64,000 bases of DNA, taken from positions 124,001 through 188,000 of the forward strand of contig NZ_BAABJH010000002.1 of assembly GCF_039543205.1 (NCBI RefSeq), given 5' to 3'. This DNA is from Flaviramulus_B aquimarinus (GTDB lineage: Bacteria > Bacteroidota > Bacteroidia > Flavobacteriales > Flavobacteriaceae). Shown here piece by piece: positions 44,637 through 54,186 of this stretch (position 1 is the first letter of the stretch; every line of letters begins with the position of its first letter). A program made the translations under genes and the position numbers. The notes under the pieces were generated by a model. That model was given only the letters and a program-made list of their open reading frames with translations. It made no database searches and was not told where the DNA came from.

Positions 44637-46187
44637 TTATTTTCTATTTAAATTGTCTTGAAATTTATTTCTTATGATTAGGCCTATTGGCTTTGTTTGG
44701 ATTTTTGACTCTAACCAAGAAATAATATCTAAATATAAAAACGCCCGACTTTGATAAGGATCATTTTCAAACTCTTTTAATTTCTTATGCAATTTTATGA
44801 ATTCATGTTTGACCTCATGCGGATAAATATCACCCAATCTTCTTAAAAACTTAATGAATTCTTTTTGTACTTCATACAAATCTTCCATTTTAATTAAAAA
44901 CTTATAGGTACTTCTAATTAAAACATCTAAGTTATAATCCAACCCCGCTTCATAATGCGCAACAAGGTTCAAAATCCTGGAAAAACACAATAAATCTTCA
45001 CGCATTTGCAAGGACTTATTACTTATTATCTTTTCTAAAAACAAAATACACTTCTTGTTTTCGCCAGCACCAAAATACATACTGGCTATCTTATAATAAA
45101 ACACCATAACATGATGCTCATCAATGCGATCTTTATAATTTTTTAGACGTTCTAAAACCTCTTCTATCAATGGTAAGCCTTCATTAAAACTGCCTTCAAT
45201 AAAATGCAAATTAAACTTGTTATTATAAATATACAAAAAGGCTAACCCATCAATATTATCATCTATTGGAAACCATTTTTCTTGAGTTACTTCCTCAAAT
45301 CTAAGTAAGGCCTCTTTAAATTTATCATACTGTCTTAAATAAAATAATGCTTCTAATAGATAATGATTTCCTCTTAAAAAAAACACTGGATTTAAAACAA
45401 TCATATTCTTATTATCATAGAACAAATCCACCCATTTCGAGGCATATTTATAACAAGACAAAAAATCTTGTGTTAAAAAACTAAACCATAAATGCGCTTT
45501 GTATAGCCATAATTTTTCTCTATTACCTAAATCGTTAATGTCATATTTAGGAAGTCTTGCATTAAAATAATCGGTAATTCTTTTGGTTTCAGCTTCATTT
45601 TTAACATAGCCGGTTTTTAAAAACTGACCATACAACTGAAGTGATAAATTTGACAATTTACTAGCCAATACATTTTGCCTACTTAAATCTCTAGCTTGTA
45701 TGGAAAGCTCGTCCGCACGATTATTAAGACTTCGCGTAATATATTGTGACTCAATAATTTTTTCAAGCTCTACAATTTCATAGGCCACATTTTTTTCTTC
45801 ATGGTTGACAGCTAATGTTTTGGCTTTATCTAAAATTTTTAAGCTTTGTTTATAAAGTCCTTTATGATATAATATGGTTGCAAAATCTAACTGCTCGCGA
45901 ATTTGGATTCGGATATCTTGATGTGATGGGTTTAATCGTAAACTAATTAATATTTGTTTATATAAATGGGCTTTTAAGTTTGATAGCTGCTGCTTTTTTA
46001 CAATACCTTTTTTAAGAATTGTGGCTTCATTATAAACAGCAAGTTTATCGAGAATATTAAAAAGCATTAAAAATTTAGAATCCTCATTTACACCTAATCT
46101 TCCAACATAAAGCTTAAATTGCCTTTTTTCAGATTTAGATAACGATTTTATCAAAACAAACAAATTATCTTTTTGCTCTCTTGTCAT
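44637..46187 (-). CDS. Helical-repeat protein of unknown function
   Basis: A 516-residue, almost wholly alpha-helical protein without signal peptide or membrane segment. It opens MTREQKDNLFVLIKSLSKSE with KRQFKLYVGR, and the middle has irregular TPR-like helix pairs (LYKQSLKILDKAKTLAV, YYKIASMYFGAGENKKCILF). I know no catalytic motif. Such proteins are found beside leucine genes in Flavobacteriaceae; here it is divergent from leuA with a 148-base shared gap. A scaffold role is all that can be suggested. Confidence 0.8.
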   Translation of the reverse strand: MTREQKDNLFVLIKSLSKSEKRQFKLYVGRLGVNEDSKFLMLFNILDKLAVYNEATILKKGIVKKQQLSNLKAHLYKQILISLRLNPSHQDIRIQIREQLDFATILYHKGLYKQSLKILDKAKTLAVNHEEKNVAYEIVELEKIIESQYITRSLNNRADELSIQARDLSRQNVLASKLSNLSLQLYGQFLKTGYVKNEAETKRITDYFNARLPKYDINDLGNREKLWLYKAHLWFSFLTQDFLSCYKYASKWVDLFYDNKNMIVLNPVFFLRGNHYLLEALFYLRQYDKFKEALLRFEEVTQEKWFPIDDNIDGLAFLYIYNNKFNLHFIEGSFNEGLPLIEEVLERLKNYKDRIDEHHVMVFYYKIASMYFGAGENKKCILFLEKIISNKSLQMREDLLCFSRILNLVAHYEAGLDYNLDVLIRSTYKFLIKMEDLYEVQKEFIKFLRRLGDIYPHEVKHEFIKLHKKLKEFENDPYQSRAFLYLDIISWLESKIQTKPIGLIIRNKFQDNLNRK

Positions 46188-46222
46188 AGGTGTAAAAACA
46201 ATGCTAATAAATTGATTTAAAG

Positions 46223-46273
46223 ATGTTTATACAAATAATAATTAAGTTAAACATCGTAAATAGCGTATATTGA
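46223..46273 (+). CDS. Possible Ile/Val/Leu-rich leader peptide before leuA
   Basis: A 16-codon ORF (MFIQIIIKLNIVNSVY) ends 62 bases before leuA. Eight of its residues are Ile, Leu or Val. Two hairpins follow: AGCGT/ACGCT (46262-46278) and TTCGTAT/ATACGAA (46303-46320). The second lacks a clear T-run. AT-rich DNA often yields Ile codons by chance, so this is weak. A TATATTG at 46266-46272 could instead be a -7 element, placing the ORF outside the transcript. Confidence 0.25.
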   Translation: MFIQIIIKLNIVNSVY

Positions 46274-46335
46274 ACGCTCTATTTAAGAAACCAAAATATA
46301 CATTCGTATAACAATACGAAAATATATTTTAATAA

Positions 46336-47511
46336 ATGTCTGATAATAAAGTCCAAATTTTTGATACAACGCTCAGAGATGGCGAGCAAGTTCCTGGTTG
46401 TAAATTGAATACTGAGCAAAAATTAATCATTGCTGAGCAGCTAGATAATTTAGGCGTTGATATCATTGAAGCTGGTTTTCCAGTGTCTAGTCCTGGCGAT
46501 TTTAAATCTGTTGAGGCCATTTCTAAAATTGTGAAAAATGCGACAGTTTGTGGTTTAACCCGTTCTGTAGAAAACGATATAAAAGTGGCTGGTGAAGCAT
46601 TAAAATATGCTAAAACTCCAAGAATCCATACGGGTATTGGAACATCTGATTCACATATAAAATTCAAATTTAAATCGACTCAAGAAGCCATTATAGAACG
46701 TGCTGTTAAAGCAGTTAGTTATGCCAAATCTTTTGTTGAAGATGTAGAGTTTTATGCCGAAGATGCTGGTAGAACGGATAACGAATATTTGGCTCGGGTT
46801 TGTGAAGCAGTCATTAAAGCTGGTGCTACTGTTTTAAATATTCCAGATACAACAGGTTATTGTCTTCCGCATGAATACGGAGCAAAAATCAAATATTTAA
46901 AAGAGCATGTAAAAGGTATTGATAAAGCCATTATATCTTGTCACTGCCATAACGATTTAGGTTTAGCTACGGCCAACTCTATTGAAGGTGTTATTAACGG
47001 TGCGAGACAAATTGAATGTACCATTAACGGTATTGGTGAGCGTGCTGGGAATACAGCATTAGAGGAAGTTGTTATGATTTTAAAACAACACCCTTATTTA
47101 AATCTTGATACTGGAATTCAAACAGAAATGCTTTATGGTATTAGTCAGTTAGTATCTGATAGTATGGGTATTTATACACAACCCAACAAGGCTATTGTAG
47201 GTGCTAATGCCTTTGCTCACAGTTCTGGAATTCATCAGGATGGTGTGATTAAAAACCGTGAAACATACGAAATTATGGACCCTAAAGATGTTGGGGTAAC
47301 TGAATCTGCTATTGTTTTAACAGCAAGAAGCGGTAGAGCTGCCTTAGCGTACAGAGCAAAGAATATTGGATACGAATTAACGAAACTTCAATTGGATGAA
47401 ATTTATACTAATTTTTTAGATTTTGCTGACAAGAAAAAAGAAGTTGATGATAATGACATACACCAAATTATAGAAAAAAGCAAAGTATATAACGAGATTA
47501 CTTCCGCTTAA
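46336..47511 (+). CDS. leuA: 2-isopropylmalate synthase, short form
   Basis: Condenses acetyl-CoA with 2-ketoisovalerate, the first committed step to leucine. The TIM barrel has FDTTLRDGEQVPG, GFPVSSPGDF and the metal site HCHNDLGLATANS. At 391 residues it ends after the barrel and short linker, without the LeuA dimer domain that binds leucine in 500-residue enzymes. Homocitrate or citramalate synthase are related alternatives, but leuB follows after 11 bases. Confidence 0.9.
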   Translation: MSDNKVQIFDTTLRDGEQVPGCKLNTEQKLIIAEQLDNLGVDIIEAGFPVSSPGDFKSVEAISKIVKNATVCGLTRSVENDIKVAGEALKYAKTPRIHTGIGTSDSHIKFKFKSTQEAIIERAVKAVSYAKSFVEDVEFYAEDAGRTDNEYLARVCEAVIKAGATVLNIPDTTGYCLPHEYGAKIKYLKEHVKGIDKAIISCHCHNDLGLATANSIEGVINGARQIECTINGIGERAGNTALEEVVMILKQHPYLNLDTGIQTEMLYGISQLVSDSMGIYTQPNKAIVGANAFAHSSGIHQDGVIKNRETYEIMDPKDVGVTESAIVLTARSGRAALAYRAKNIGYELTKLQLDEIYTNFLDFADKKKEVDDNDIHQIIEKSKVYNEITSA

Positions 47512-47522
47512 ATAAAAAATAA

Positions 47523-48641
47523 ATGAAATTAAATATTGCCGTTTTACCAGGCGATGGTATAGGACCAGAAGTTACTGCTCAAGCCGTTAAGGTTTTGAAA
47601 GCTATAGCCATGGAATTTAACCACATATTTACTTTTAAAAAGGGATTGGTTGGTGCTTGTGCCATTGATAAAACCGGAAACCCATTACCAGAAGAGACCA
47701 TAGACATCTGTAAAAAAGCAGATGCTGTTTTGTTTGGTGCTATTGGCGATACAAAATATGACAATGATCCTAATGCTAAAATACGTCCAGAACAAGGACT
47801 TTTAGGTATTCGTCAAGAATTAGGGCTTTATACTAATATACGCCCTATAATTGCTTATGAGGATTTACTTAATAAATCTTCATTAAAAGTAAAGCAAATT
47901 AAAGACACTAATATTCTTATTTACCGCGAACTTACTGGGGGTATTTATTTTGGTAAAAGATATCTTAGCGAAGATGGCAATACTGCTTCAGACACTTGTG
48001 AATATAATAGGTTTGAAATAGAGCGTATTGCTCATTTGGCATTTAAAGCCGCACAATCTAGAAAACGAAAACTAACCTTAGTAGATAAAGCTAATGTATT
48101 AGAAAGTTCTCGTCTTTGGCGACGTGTTGTACAAGATATAGCACCACAATACCCTAATGTTAAGTTAGACTATATGTACATTGATAATGCTGCTATGGAG
48201 CTAATTATACGTCCAAGACAGTTTGATGTTATTTTAACTGAAAATATGTTTGGGGATATCCTTTCAGAAGAAGCTAGTGTTATTGTAGGCTCTATTGGTT
48301 TATTAGCCTCGGCATCTATTGGCGATAAATATGCCATGTTTGAGCCCATTCACGGGGCATATACCAAAGCTGCAAACAAGGGTATAGCAAACCCTATTGC
48401 ATCTATTTTATCTGTAGCTATGCTGTTAGACCATTTTGGCCTATATGACGAAGCAGCCCTTGTTAGAGAAGGTGTTGACAAATCATTAAAACTTCACATA
48501 ACCACACCAGATTTAAATAATAAATATGACAATATTAGCACCACTAAAGTTGGTGATTTTATAGAAGATTTTATACAAAACCCAGAAGAAACAAACTTAA
48601 ACTTTACAAACATACATTTAGGACAGTCCACAATTATTTAA
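47523..48641 (+). CDS. leuB: 3-isopropylmalate dehydrogenase
   Basis: NAD-dependent oxidative decarboxylase of leucine synthesis. The 372-residue protein has AVLPGDGIGPEV, GAIGDTKYDND, ELTGGIYFG, and TENMFGDILSEEASVIVGS with the metal-binding Asp residues, all family marks. leuC and leuD are not in the window. It ends at a terminator. Confidence 0.96.
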   Translation: MKLNIAVLPGDGIGPEVTAQAVKVLKAIAMEFNHIFTFKKGLVGACAIDKTGNPLPEETIDICKKADAVLFGAIGDTKYDNDPNAKIRPEQGLLGIRQELGLYTNIRPIIAYEDLLNKSSLKVKQIKDTNILIYRELTGGIYFGKRYLSEDGNTASDTCEYNRFEIERIAHLAFKAAQSRKRKLTLVDKANVLESSRLWRRVVQDIAPQYPNVKLDYMYIDNAAMELIIRPRQFDVILTENMFGDILSEEASVIVGSIGLLASASIGDKYAMFEPIHGAYTKAANKGIANPIASILSVAMLLDHFGLYDEAALVREGVDKSLKLHITTPDLNNKYDNISTTKVGDFIEDFIQNPEETNLNFTNIHLGQSTII

Positions 48642-48681
48642 TTATTTGAGTTAGTCACCAAATTAAAATATTGGGATTCTT

Positions 48682-48710
48682 AAAAGCACATTTAACCGAT
48701 GTGCTTTTTT
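48682..48710 (+). terminator. Rho-independent terminator after leuB
   Basis: AAAAGCACAT pairs with ATGTGCTTTT around a seven-base loop and is followed by more T. It lies 40 bases past the leuB stop. Confidence 0.85.
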
Positions 48711-48807
48711 AATTATTTACTATTTGCCTGTATACAGGTTAATAAAAATGCTGAGTTACTATAGTCTATCTTGAACTCAGTATAGGATTCTTTTAACTTT
48801 AATAAAA

Positions 48808-49956
48808 TTAAAACAAATTGTACCCAGCAATAAAGGAAAGTGTTTTATACTCTGAATTCCAAGCTATAAAATCACCTAAAACATCTCTATTTGTGTGATA
48901 TCTCAACTCTAAACTGTATTTTTTATTAAAGTTATAACCTATACCTAATGCAATATTACTTGAAGAAGAAATATCTAAAAGTCCAATCTTGGAATCCATA
49001 GGCAAATCATAAAGAAATAAACCATTTACAAAGATTTTAGAACTATCATTTAAAAAGAAATAATGCCTAACTCCAACAGGTAGCTCAATTGATTTATAGT
49101 CTACATCCTCATCCTTAAAACTTTGATAAGTAGGTTCAATCAATACAGACCATTTATTTTTATTGAATGATAAAATGAATTCTGTTTCTATACCAAGTCT
49201 AAAATTAGATGTGTTCCCATAATCTTTATTTCTAGAACTTACCGCACTATTTAATATAGACAAAGAACTACTGTTAATTCCTGGCCTTATGTATAAATTA
49301 AATAAACCTTTTTTCTTTTTTTTCTCATATTTGACAACATCTGGATTAATACAATTATTGTATTTCACAAAAAGGCCTATTAGCTCTTTTTTTTTATAGG
49401 TTATATTTTCAACTTCTTTTCTTGAAATTAATGAACAATTCAAATCCATCAAAAGTTGTTGTTTAAACCTATTGTTCTTTTTTATTTTATCATATTTATC
49501 TAGATAACTTTTATAGACAAGCTGTTTAACCTCTTTAGTATTTGGGATACTATAAAAAAATCGGGTTAATGCACCATCCTTATAATAGTATAAATTAGAA
49601 TCACCATCAACCAATGATTTTAAGAATAAAGTCTCTTCTTTAAACAAAGGATTTCTATCAATACTTAATTGATTCGTTTTCTCACTTGACCTATCAATGT
49701 CAACTAAAAAACGTCTGTATTTTATACCACTTACAGCAAATTCCTTTACTGCTTTTATTGTTTTTTTATTGATTAAAGAAGCTTCATTTTTTTTAAAATC
49801 AAATTCTAAAGGATTGTTATACCAATCAATATTTTTAATGAGGCATTCTATTTTCACACCATTATTATCAATAAAATACCCTTTCTCAAATTTTATTTGT
49901 GCGTAGTTGTTAAAAGTAAATATTAAGATTAACAGAAATAATAATTTGTTTTTCAT
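48808..49956 (-). CDS. Outer membrane beta-barrel protein of unknown function
   Basis: A 382-residue exported protein with signal peptide MKNKLLFLLILIFTFNNYAQ. The N-terminal half is a soluble, Lys/Asp-rich region. The C-terminal half (from about LFNLYIRPGINSSSL) alternates amphipathic strands and ends in SLELRYHTNRD...TLSFIAGYNLF, typical of a small barrel closing on an aromatic residue. No catalytic motif seen. It is a single gene between the leu and arg operons. Confidence 0.75.
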   Translation of the reverse strand: MKNKLLFLLILIFTFNNYAQIKFEKGYFIDNNGVKIECLIKNIDWYNNPLEFDFKKNEASLINKKTIKAVKEFAVSGIKYRRFLVDIDRSSEKTNQLSIDRNPLFKEETLFLKSLVDGDSNLYYYKDGALTRFFYSIPNTKEVKQLVYKSYLDKYDKIKKNNRFKQQLLMDLNCSLISRKEVENITYKKKELIGLFVKYNNCINPDVVKYEKKKKKGLFNLYIRPGINSSSLSILNSAVSSRNKDYGNTSNFRLGIETEFILSFNKNKWSVLIEPTYQSFKDEDVDYKSIELPVGVRHYFFLNDSSKIFVNGLFLYDLPMDSKIGLLDISSSSNIALGIGYNFNKKYSLELRYHTNRDVLGDFIAWNSEYKTLSFIAGYNLF

Positions 49957-50023
49957 TTAAATGATTTTGGTTTTAAGTTAATCAAATGCATCTTTTTTCT
50001 TATAAAAAAACTACTTTTTTACC

Positions 50024-50941
50024 CTATAAATTCGCCAACCAATCTTCCAATCTATCCGTCCAAGATTGCAAATACCCTTTATCAATGGCTAAGGCATAAC
50101 CATGCCCTCCTGTTGGATAAATATGCATTTCTACTTTAACATCATTATCTTTTAAAGCTTTGTATAGGTTTAAGCTGTTTTCAACTGGCACAGATTTATC
50201 ATCAGTAGAATGTACTAAAAAAGTAGGCGGTGTGCTTTTAGTAATATGTAATTCATTAGAATATTGTGTTTTTAAAATATCAGTAGTATTATCTCCTAAC
50301 AAACTTTCTTGTGACCCTTTGTGCGTATAATCTTCTTGCATGGTAACCACAGGATAAATTAAAGCCATAAAATCTGGGCGTGCTGATATCATATCTAAAG
50401 GTTGCTCTTTAAAAGTATTTGGCCTATCAAATTGAGTTCCCAAAGTAGATGCTAAATGTCCTCCTGCCGAAAACCCAATAATTCCAATTTTATTTTGGTT
50501 TATATTCCATTTTTTTGATTGCGAACGTATTATTCGTATAGCTCGTTGTGCATCTTGCAAAGGTGCTTTATAAGATACCTTTATAGATTTAGAATTTGGT
50601 AACCTATATTTTAGCACAAAAGCAGTTATCCCTTTTGAATTAAACCATTTTGCTATATCAGTCCCTTCCCAATCATATGACAGATAATGATAACCACCTC
50701 CAGGACATATAATGACTGCTTGACCTGTAGCACTTGGTTCTGCAGGTAAAAAAACCTCTAAAGTGGGGTTTTGTACTAATGAAATTTTAATAATATCGCC
50801 GTTTTCAATAACTTCTTGTTCTTCAGTTTTTTGAGCATTAGGAATATCACCATCCCATAAGGGTATGATCTCTTTTTGAGCAAAACTATTAATCATGGTA
50901 AAAAACAAACAAAAGGTTACAAAATCATTATTAAACAACAT
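50024..50941 (-). CDS. Secreted alpha/beta hydrolase (esterase family) at the end of the arg operon
   Basis: A 305-residue exported protein from ATG 50941 (MLFNNDFVTFCLFF..., signal to NSFAQ). It has the BD-FAE/acetyl-xylan-esterase-like pattern: oxyanion motif CPGGGYHYLSYDWEG, nucleophile elbow GFSAGGHLAS, Asp in STDDKSVPVEN and His in GGHGYAL. It lies just beyond argH and probably shares the transcript, although carbohydrate or peptide esters, not arginine intermediates, are the usual substrates of this group. Confidence 0.85.
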   Translation of the reverse strand: MLFNNDFVTFCLFFTMINSFAQKEIIPLWDGDIPNAQKTEEQEVIENGDIIKISLVQNPTLEVFLPAEPSATGQAVIICPGGGYHYLSYDWEGTDIAKWFNSKGITAFVLKYRLPNSKSIKVSYKAPLQDAQRAIRIIRSQSKKWNINQNKIGIIGFSAGGHLASTLGTQFDRPNTFKEQPLDMISARPDFMALIYPVVTMQEDYTHKGSQESLLGDNTTDILKTQYSNELHITKSTPPTFLVHSTDDKSVPVENSLNLYKALKDNDVKVEMHIYPTGGHGYALAIDKGYLQSWTDRLEDWLANL

Positions 50942-50964
50942 CCTTACTTGTTTTAAAATCAATA

Positions 50965-52239
50965 CTATAAAGGGAACTTCCCTCTAATTTTATCCAAACA
51001 CAAATTATGAATACTCCCAGCATGCGTATGCTTTTTTGAAGTATCTGGAACATAGGTTCCATCTTGCACTTGCCCACCAATTTTCTGGTAAGCTTCTCTA
51101 AAGCTTTGTCCTTCAACTACTAATGTATTGATATTATCTACAGTAAATAAATACTTGTATTTATCATCATATATATCAATGTCTTTTACAATAATCTGTT
51201 GAATGGAGTAGTTGAAAATATCTAGAATGTCTTTTATCTCTTCAAAAGCAGCAATCATATTTTCTTTTATTAACTGAAAATCTCTGTGATAACCACTTGG
51301 TAAATTATTAGTTATTAAAATCATTTCACTTTGTAAGGCTTGTATTTTATTACATTTTCCACGTATTAATTCAAATACATCGGGATTCTTTTTATGGGGC
51401 ATAATACTACTGCCTGTTGTTAATTCATCAGGAAATGAAATAAAGTCAAAATTCTGACTCATATACAAGCATACATCCATAGCAAAACGCGCCATAGTAT
51501 TGCTTAAACCTCCTAATGCGGCTGCAATGGTTCGCTCGTTTTTACCGCGTCCCATTTGTGCCGCAACGACATTATATTTTAGTGTGGCAAAACCCATTTC
51601 TTTAGTGGTCATTACTCTATCTATAGGGAATGAACTTCCGTAACCTGCCGCCGAACCCAATGGGTTTTGATCTACCGTTTTGATGGCTGCATCTAATAAA
51701 AATACATCGTCAATCATAAGCTCTGCATAGGCAGAAAACCACAACCCAAAAGACGATGGCATAGCCACTTGCAAATGTGTGTAACCTGGCAACACCTTGT
51801 CTTTATATCTGTCAGCTAAATCTAAAAGGGTCTTAAAAAGGGCCTGTGTTTTTTTCTTTACAATTCCTAAATGATCTTTATAATATAAATGACAAGCCAC
51901 TAAAACTTGATCGTTTCTAGAACGTGCAGTATGGATTTTTTTTCCAACGTCGCCTAAACTTTTAGTCAGTTCGAACTCAATTTTAGAATGTACATCTTCA
52001 AACTGTTCATCAATTACAAATGTTCCCTCTTCAATTTGTGTTTCTAAAATTTTTAAACCACTTAGTAATTCAACTAATTCTTCAACAGAAATAATTCCAA
52101 TTTTTTGAAGCATTTTTGCATGTGCTTTTGATGCTATGATATCGTATTTAGCTATATGGATATCTATTTCCCGGTCGTTCCCAACTGTAAATTGTTCTAT
52201 TTTTTTGTCTATTGAAATACCTTTGTCCCAGAGTTTCAT
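50965..52239 (-). CDS. argH: Argininosuccinate lyase
   Basis: Splits argininosuccinate to arginine and fumarate, the last step. The 424-residue protein has HTARSRNDQV, GYTHLQVAMPSSFG (the T-H catalytic pair), and the mobile signature loop GSSIMPHKKNPD. It is shorter than E. coli ArgH (457) at the C-terminus. It follows argE by 37 bases. Confidence 0.95.
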   Translation of the reverse strand: MKLWDKGISIDKKIEQFTVGNDREIDIHIAKYDIIASKAHAKMLQKIGIISVEELVELLSGLKILETQIEEGTFVIDEQFEDVHSKIEFELTKSLGDVGKKIHTARSRNDQVLVACHLYYKDHLGIVKKKTQALFKTLLDLADRYKDKVLPGYTHLQVAMPSSFGLWFSAYAELMIDDVFLLDAAIKTVDQNPLGSAAGYGSSFPIDRVMTTKEMGFATLKYNVVAAQMGRGKNERTIAAALGGLSNTMARFAMDVCLYMSQNFDFISFPDELTTGSSIMPHKKNPDVFELIRGKCNKIQALQSEMILITNNLPSGYHRDFQLIKENMIAAFEEIKDILDIFNYSIQQIIVKDIDIYDDKYKYLFTVDNINTLVVEGQSFREAYQKIGGQVQDGTYVPDTSKKHTHAGSIHNLCLDKIRGKFPL

Positions 52240-52276
52240 CTTTTAAAAATGTTTATTAGTTTATGCGTTGTTTTGT

Positions 52277-53344
52277 TTATACAATGACCCGATTCAACAA
52301 TTCAACATATATTTTAATGCCTTCTTCAATTTCATTTATATAAATAAATTCGTCTGCGGAATGTGAACGGGTACTATCGCCTGGTCCTAATTTTAATGAT
52401 GGACATGATAATACGGCTTGATCCGATAATGTTGGTGACCCATAGCTTGTTCTTCCCATAGCTAAACCCGCTTTTACTAAATCGTGTTCCATGGGGATGG
52501 ATGACGAATTTAATCGTAAACTACGTGGTTTTATAGTTGTTACTGGTGCATTTTCTTGTAAAATTTTAGCTATTTCTGCATTGCTATAGGCATCATTCAC
52601 ACGAACATCAATAACCAAATCTACATGTCCAGGAACCACATTGTGTTGTGATCCTGCATTTACTTGGGTAACGGTTAGTTTAACATTACCTAAGGCCTCT
52701 GATCTTTTTTCAAATTTAAAACCTTTAAACCATTGCAAGGCTTCTATACTATTGTATATGGCGTTATTGTTATTTGGATGTGCTGCATGACTTGGTGTGC
52801 CTTCTATTACGGCATCAAATACCACTAAGCCTTTTTCGGCAACGGCTAAATTCATTAGTGTTGGTTCACCTACTATGGCGACATCTACTTCTGGTATAAT
52901 GGACAGCATACTGTTTAATCCATCTGGGCCACTGCTTTCTTCTTCTGCTGAAGCGACAATAATTATATTATAGTTTAGGTTTTCCTGATTATAGAAATAA
53001 GTAAATGTGGCTATTAATGACACCAAACATCCGCCTGCATCATTACTTCCTAAACCGTATAATTTACCATCTTCAATAATGGCTTTAAAAGGATCTTTGG
53101 TATATGCTGAATTTGGCTTTACGGTATCGTGATGCGAGTTTAACAATAACGTTGGTTTGCTTTCATCAAAATATTTATTGACAGCCCATACGTTATTTTT
53201 CGTTCGCTTAAAGTCTATATGGTATTGCTTAAACCAATCTTCTATATGTGACGCTGTAACATCTTCTTCTGATGAAAATGATTGTGTTTCTATCAGCTTT
53301 TTCAAAAGCGATATTGCATCATTTGTTAAGTCTTGTATCGCCAT
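52277..53344 (-). CDS. argE: M20 family deacylase of the arginine pathway
   Basis: A 355-residue zinc amidohydrolase: metal ligands in NSHHDTVKP, GSNDAGGCL and the acid/base Glu in AEEESSGPDG. A dimerisation lid follows (PSHAAHPNNNNAIY). In this cluster, with an N-acylornithine carbamoyltransferase, its substrate should be N-acyl-citrulline rather than N-acetylornithine, as proposed for Bacteroidota. The acyl group (acetyl or succinyl) is not decided by sequence. Confidence 0.9.
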   Translation of the reverse strand: MAIQDLTNDAISLLKKLIETQSFSSEEDVTASHIEDWFKQYHIDFKRTKNNVWAVNKYFDESKPTLLLNSHHDTVKPNSAYTKDPFKAIIEDGKLYGLGSNDAGGCLVSLIATFTYFYNQENLNYNIIIVASAEEESSGPDGLNSMLSIIPEVDVAIVGEPTLMNLAVAEKGLVVFDAVIEGTPSHAAHPNNNNAIYNSIEALQWFKGFKFEKRSEALGNVKLTVTQVNAGSQHNVVPGHVDLVIDVRVNDAYSNAEIAKILQENAPVTTIKPRSLRLNSSSIPMEHDLVKAGLAMGRTSYGSPTLSDQAVLSCPSLKLGPGDSTRSHSADEFIYINEIEEGIKIYVELLNRVIV

Positions 53345-53345
53345 A

Positions 53346-54122
53346 TTATAAAGTTATGGTTGTAAAATTATCATTTTCTTGGGTTAACATTGATGTGTTT
53401 CCCATGTTTATATTCTTTACCCCGCCACGTAAGGCATCAAAACAGTTTTCTAGCTTTGGCAACATCCCATCGGCAATAATGCCTTTATCCAATAAATCTT
53501 GATATGTACTAGAGTTGATATGTTTTACTACTGAATTTTTATCGTTTATATTTTCTAAAACCCCATTCAGTTCAAAGCAATAATAGATTGTGGTTTCATA
53601 TAAATGACTCATCCCAACAGCGACTTGCGATGTTATGGTATCTGCATTGGTGTTTAGCAATTGCCCTTTCCCATCGTGGGTAATGGCACAAAACACTGGT
53701 GTAAAATCGGCTTGAATTAATTTATCAATTGAATTATACGCCACTTCCTTTACATCGCCTACAAAACCAAAATCGATTTCTTTTACTGGTCGTTTATCAG
53801 ATTTGATGCTATTTACATCTGCTCCTGTTAACCCAATGGCATTGGTATGTAAAGCTTGTAATTTTGCAACTATATTCTTGTTTACTAGCCCTCCATAAAC
53901 CATCGTAATCACTTCTAAGGTTTCAGCATCTGTAATGCGGCGTCCGTTTATCATTTTAGATTCTATACCCAATTTGGACGCTACATGTGTGGCTCGTTTT
54001 CCTCCGCCATGCACCAAAATTTTCTTGCCTTCTAAATTAGAAAATAATTTTAGAAAGGCATTCAACGACGCTTCATCTTCAATAATATTTCCTCCTATTT
54101 TTACGATGGATAGTTTTTCCAT
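53346..54122 (-). CDS. argB: Acetylglutamate (N-acylglutamate) kinase
   Basis: Phosphorylates N-acylglutamate. The 258-residue protein has the amino acid kinase motifs VKIGGNIIED, LVHGGGKRA and NADTITSQVAVGM. It lacks the N-terminal helix of arginine-inhibited enzymes and is the same length as the arginine-insensitive E. coli ArgB, so feedback control probably acts elsewhere. One base separates it from argE. Confidence 0.93.
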   Translation of the reverse strand: MEKLSIVKIGGNIIEDEASLNAFLKLFSNLEGKKILVHGGGKRATHVASKLGIESKMINGRRITDAETLEVITMVYGGLVNKNIVAKLQALHTNAIGLTGADVNSIKSDKRPVKEIDFGFVGDVKEVAYNSIDKLIQADFTPVFCAITHDGKGQLLNTNADTITSQVAVGMSHLYETTIYYCFELNGVLENINDKNSVVKHINSSTYQDLLDKGIIADGMLPKLENCFDALRGGVKNINMGNTSMLTQENDNFTTITL

Positions 54123-54186
54123 TTTTTAGCTGTTAGACTTTAGTTTTTAGCTTTTAGCACTTAACTGCCAATAGCTAAGTCTAAAA

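Noticed and set aside
49983..50023. Terminator at the end of the arg operon
   Set aside because: Only an A6-GTAG-T6 stem with no G/C pairs is seen, too weak to call.
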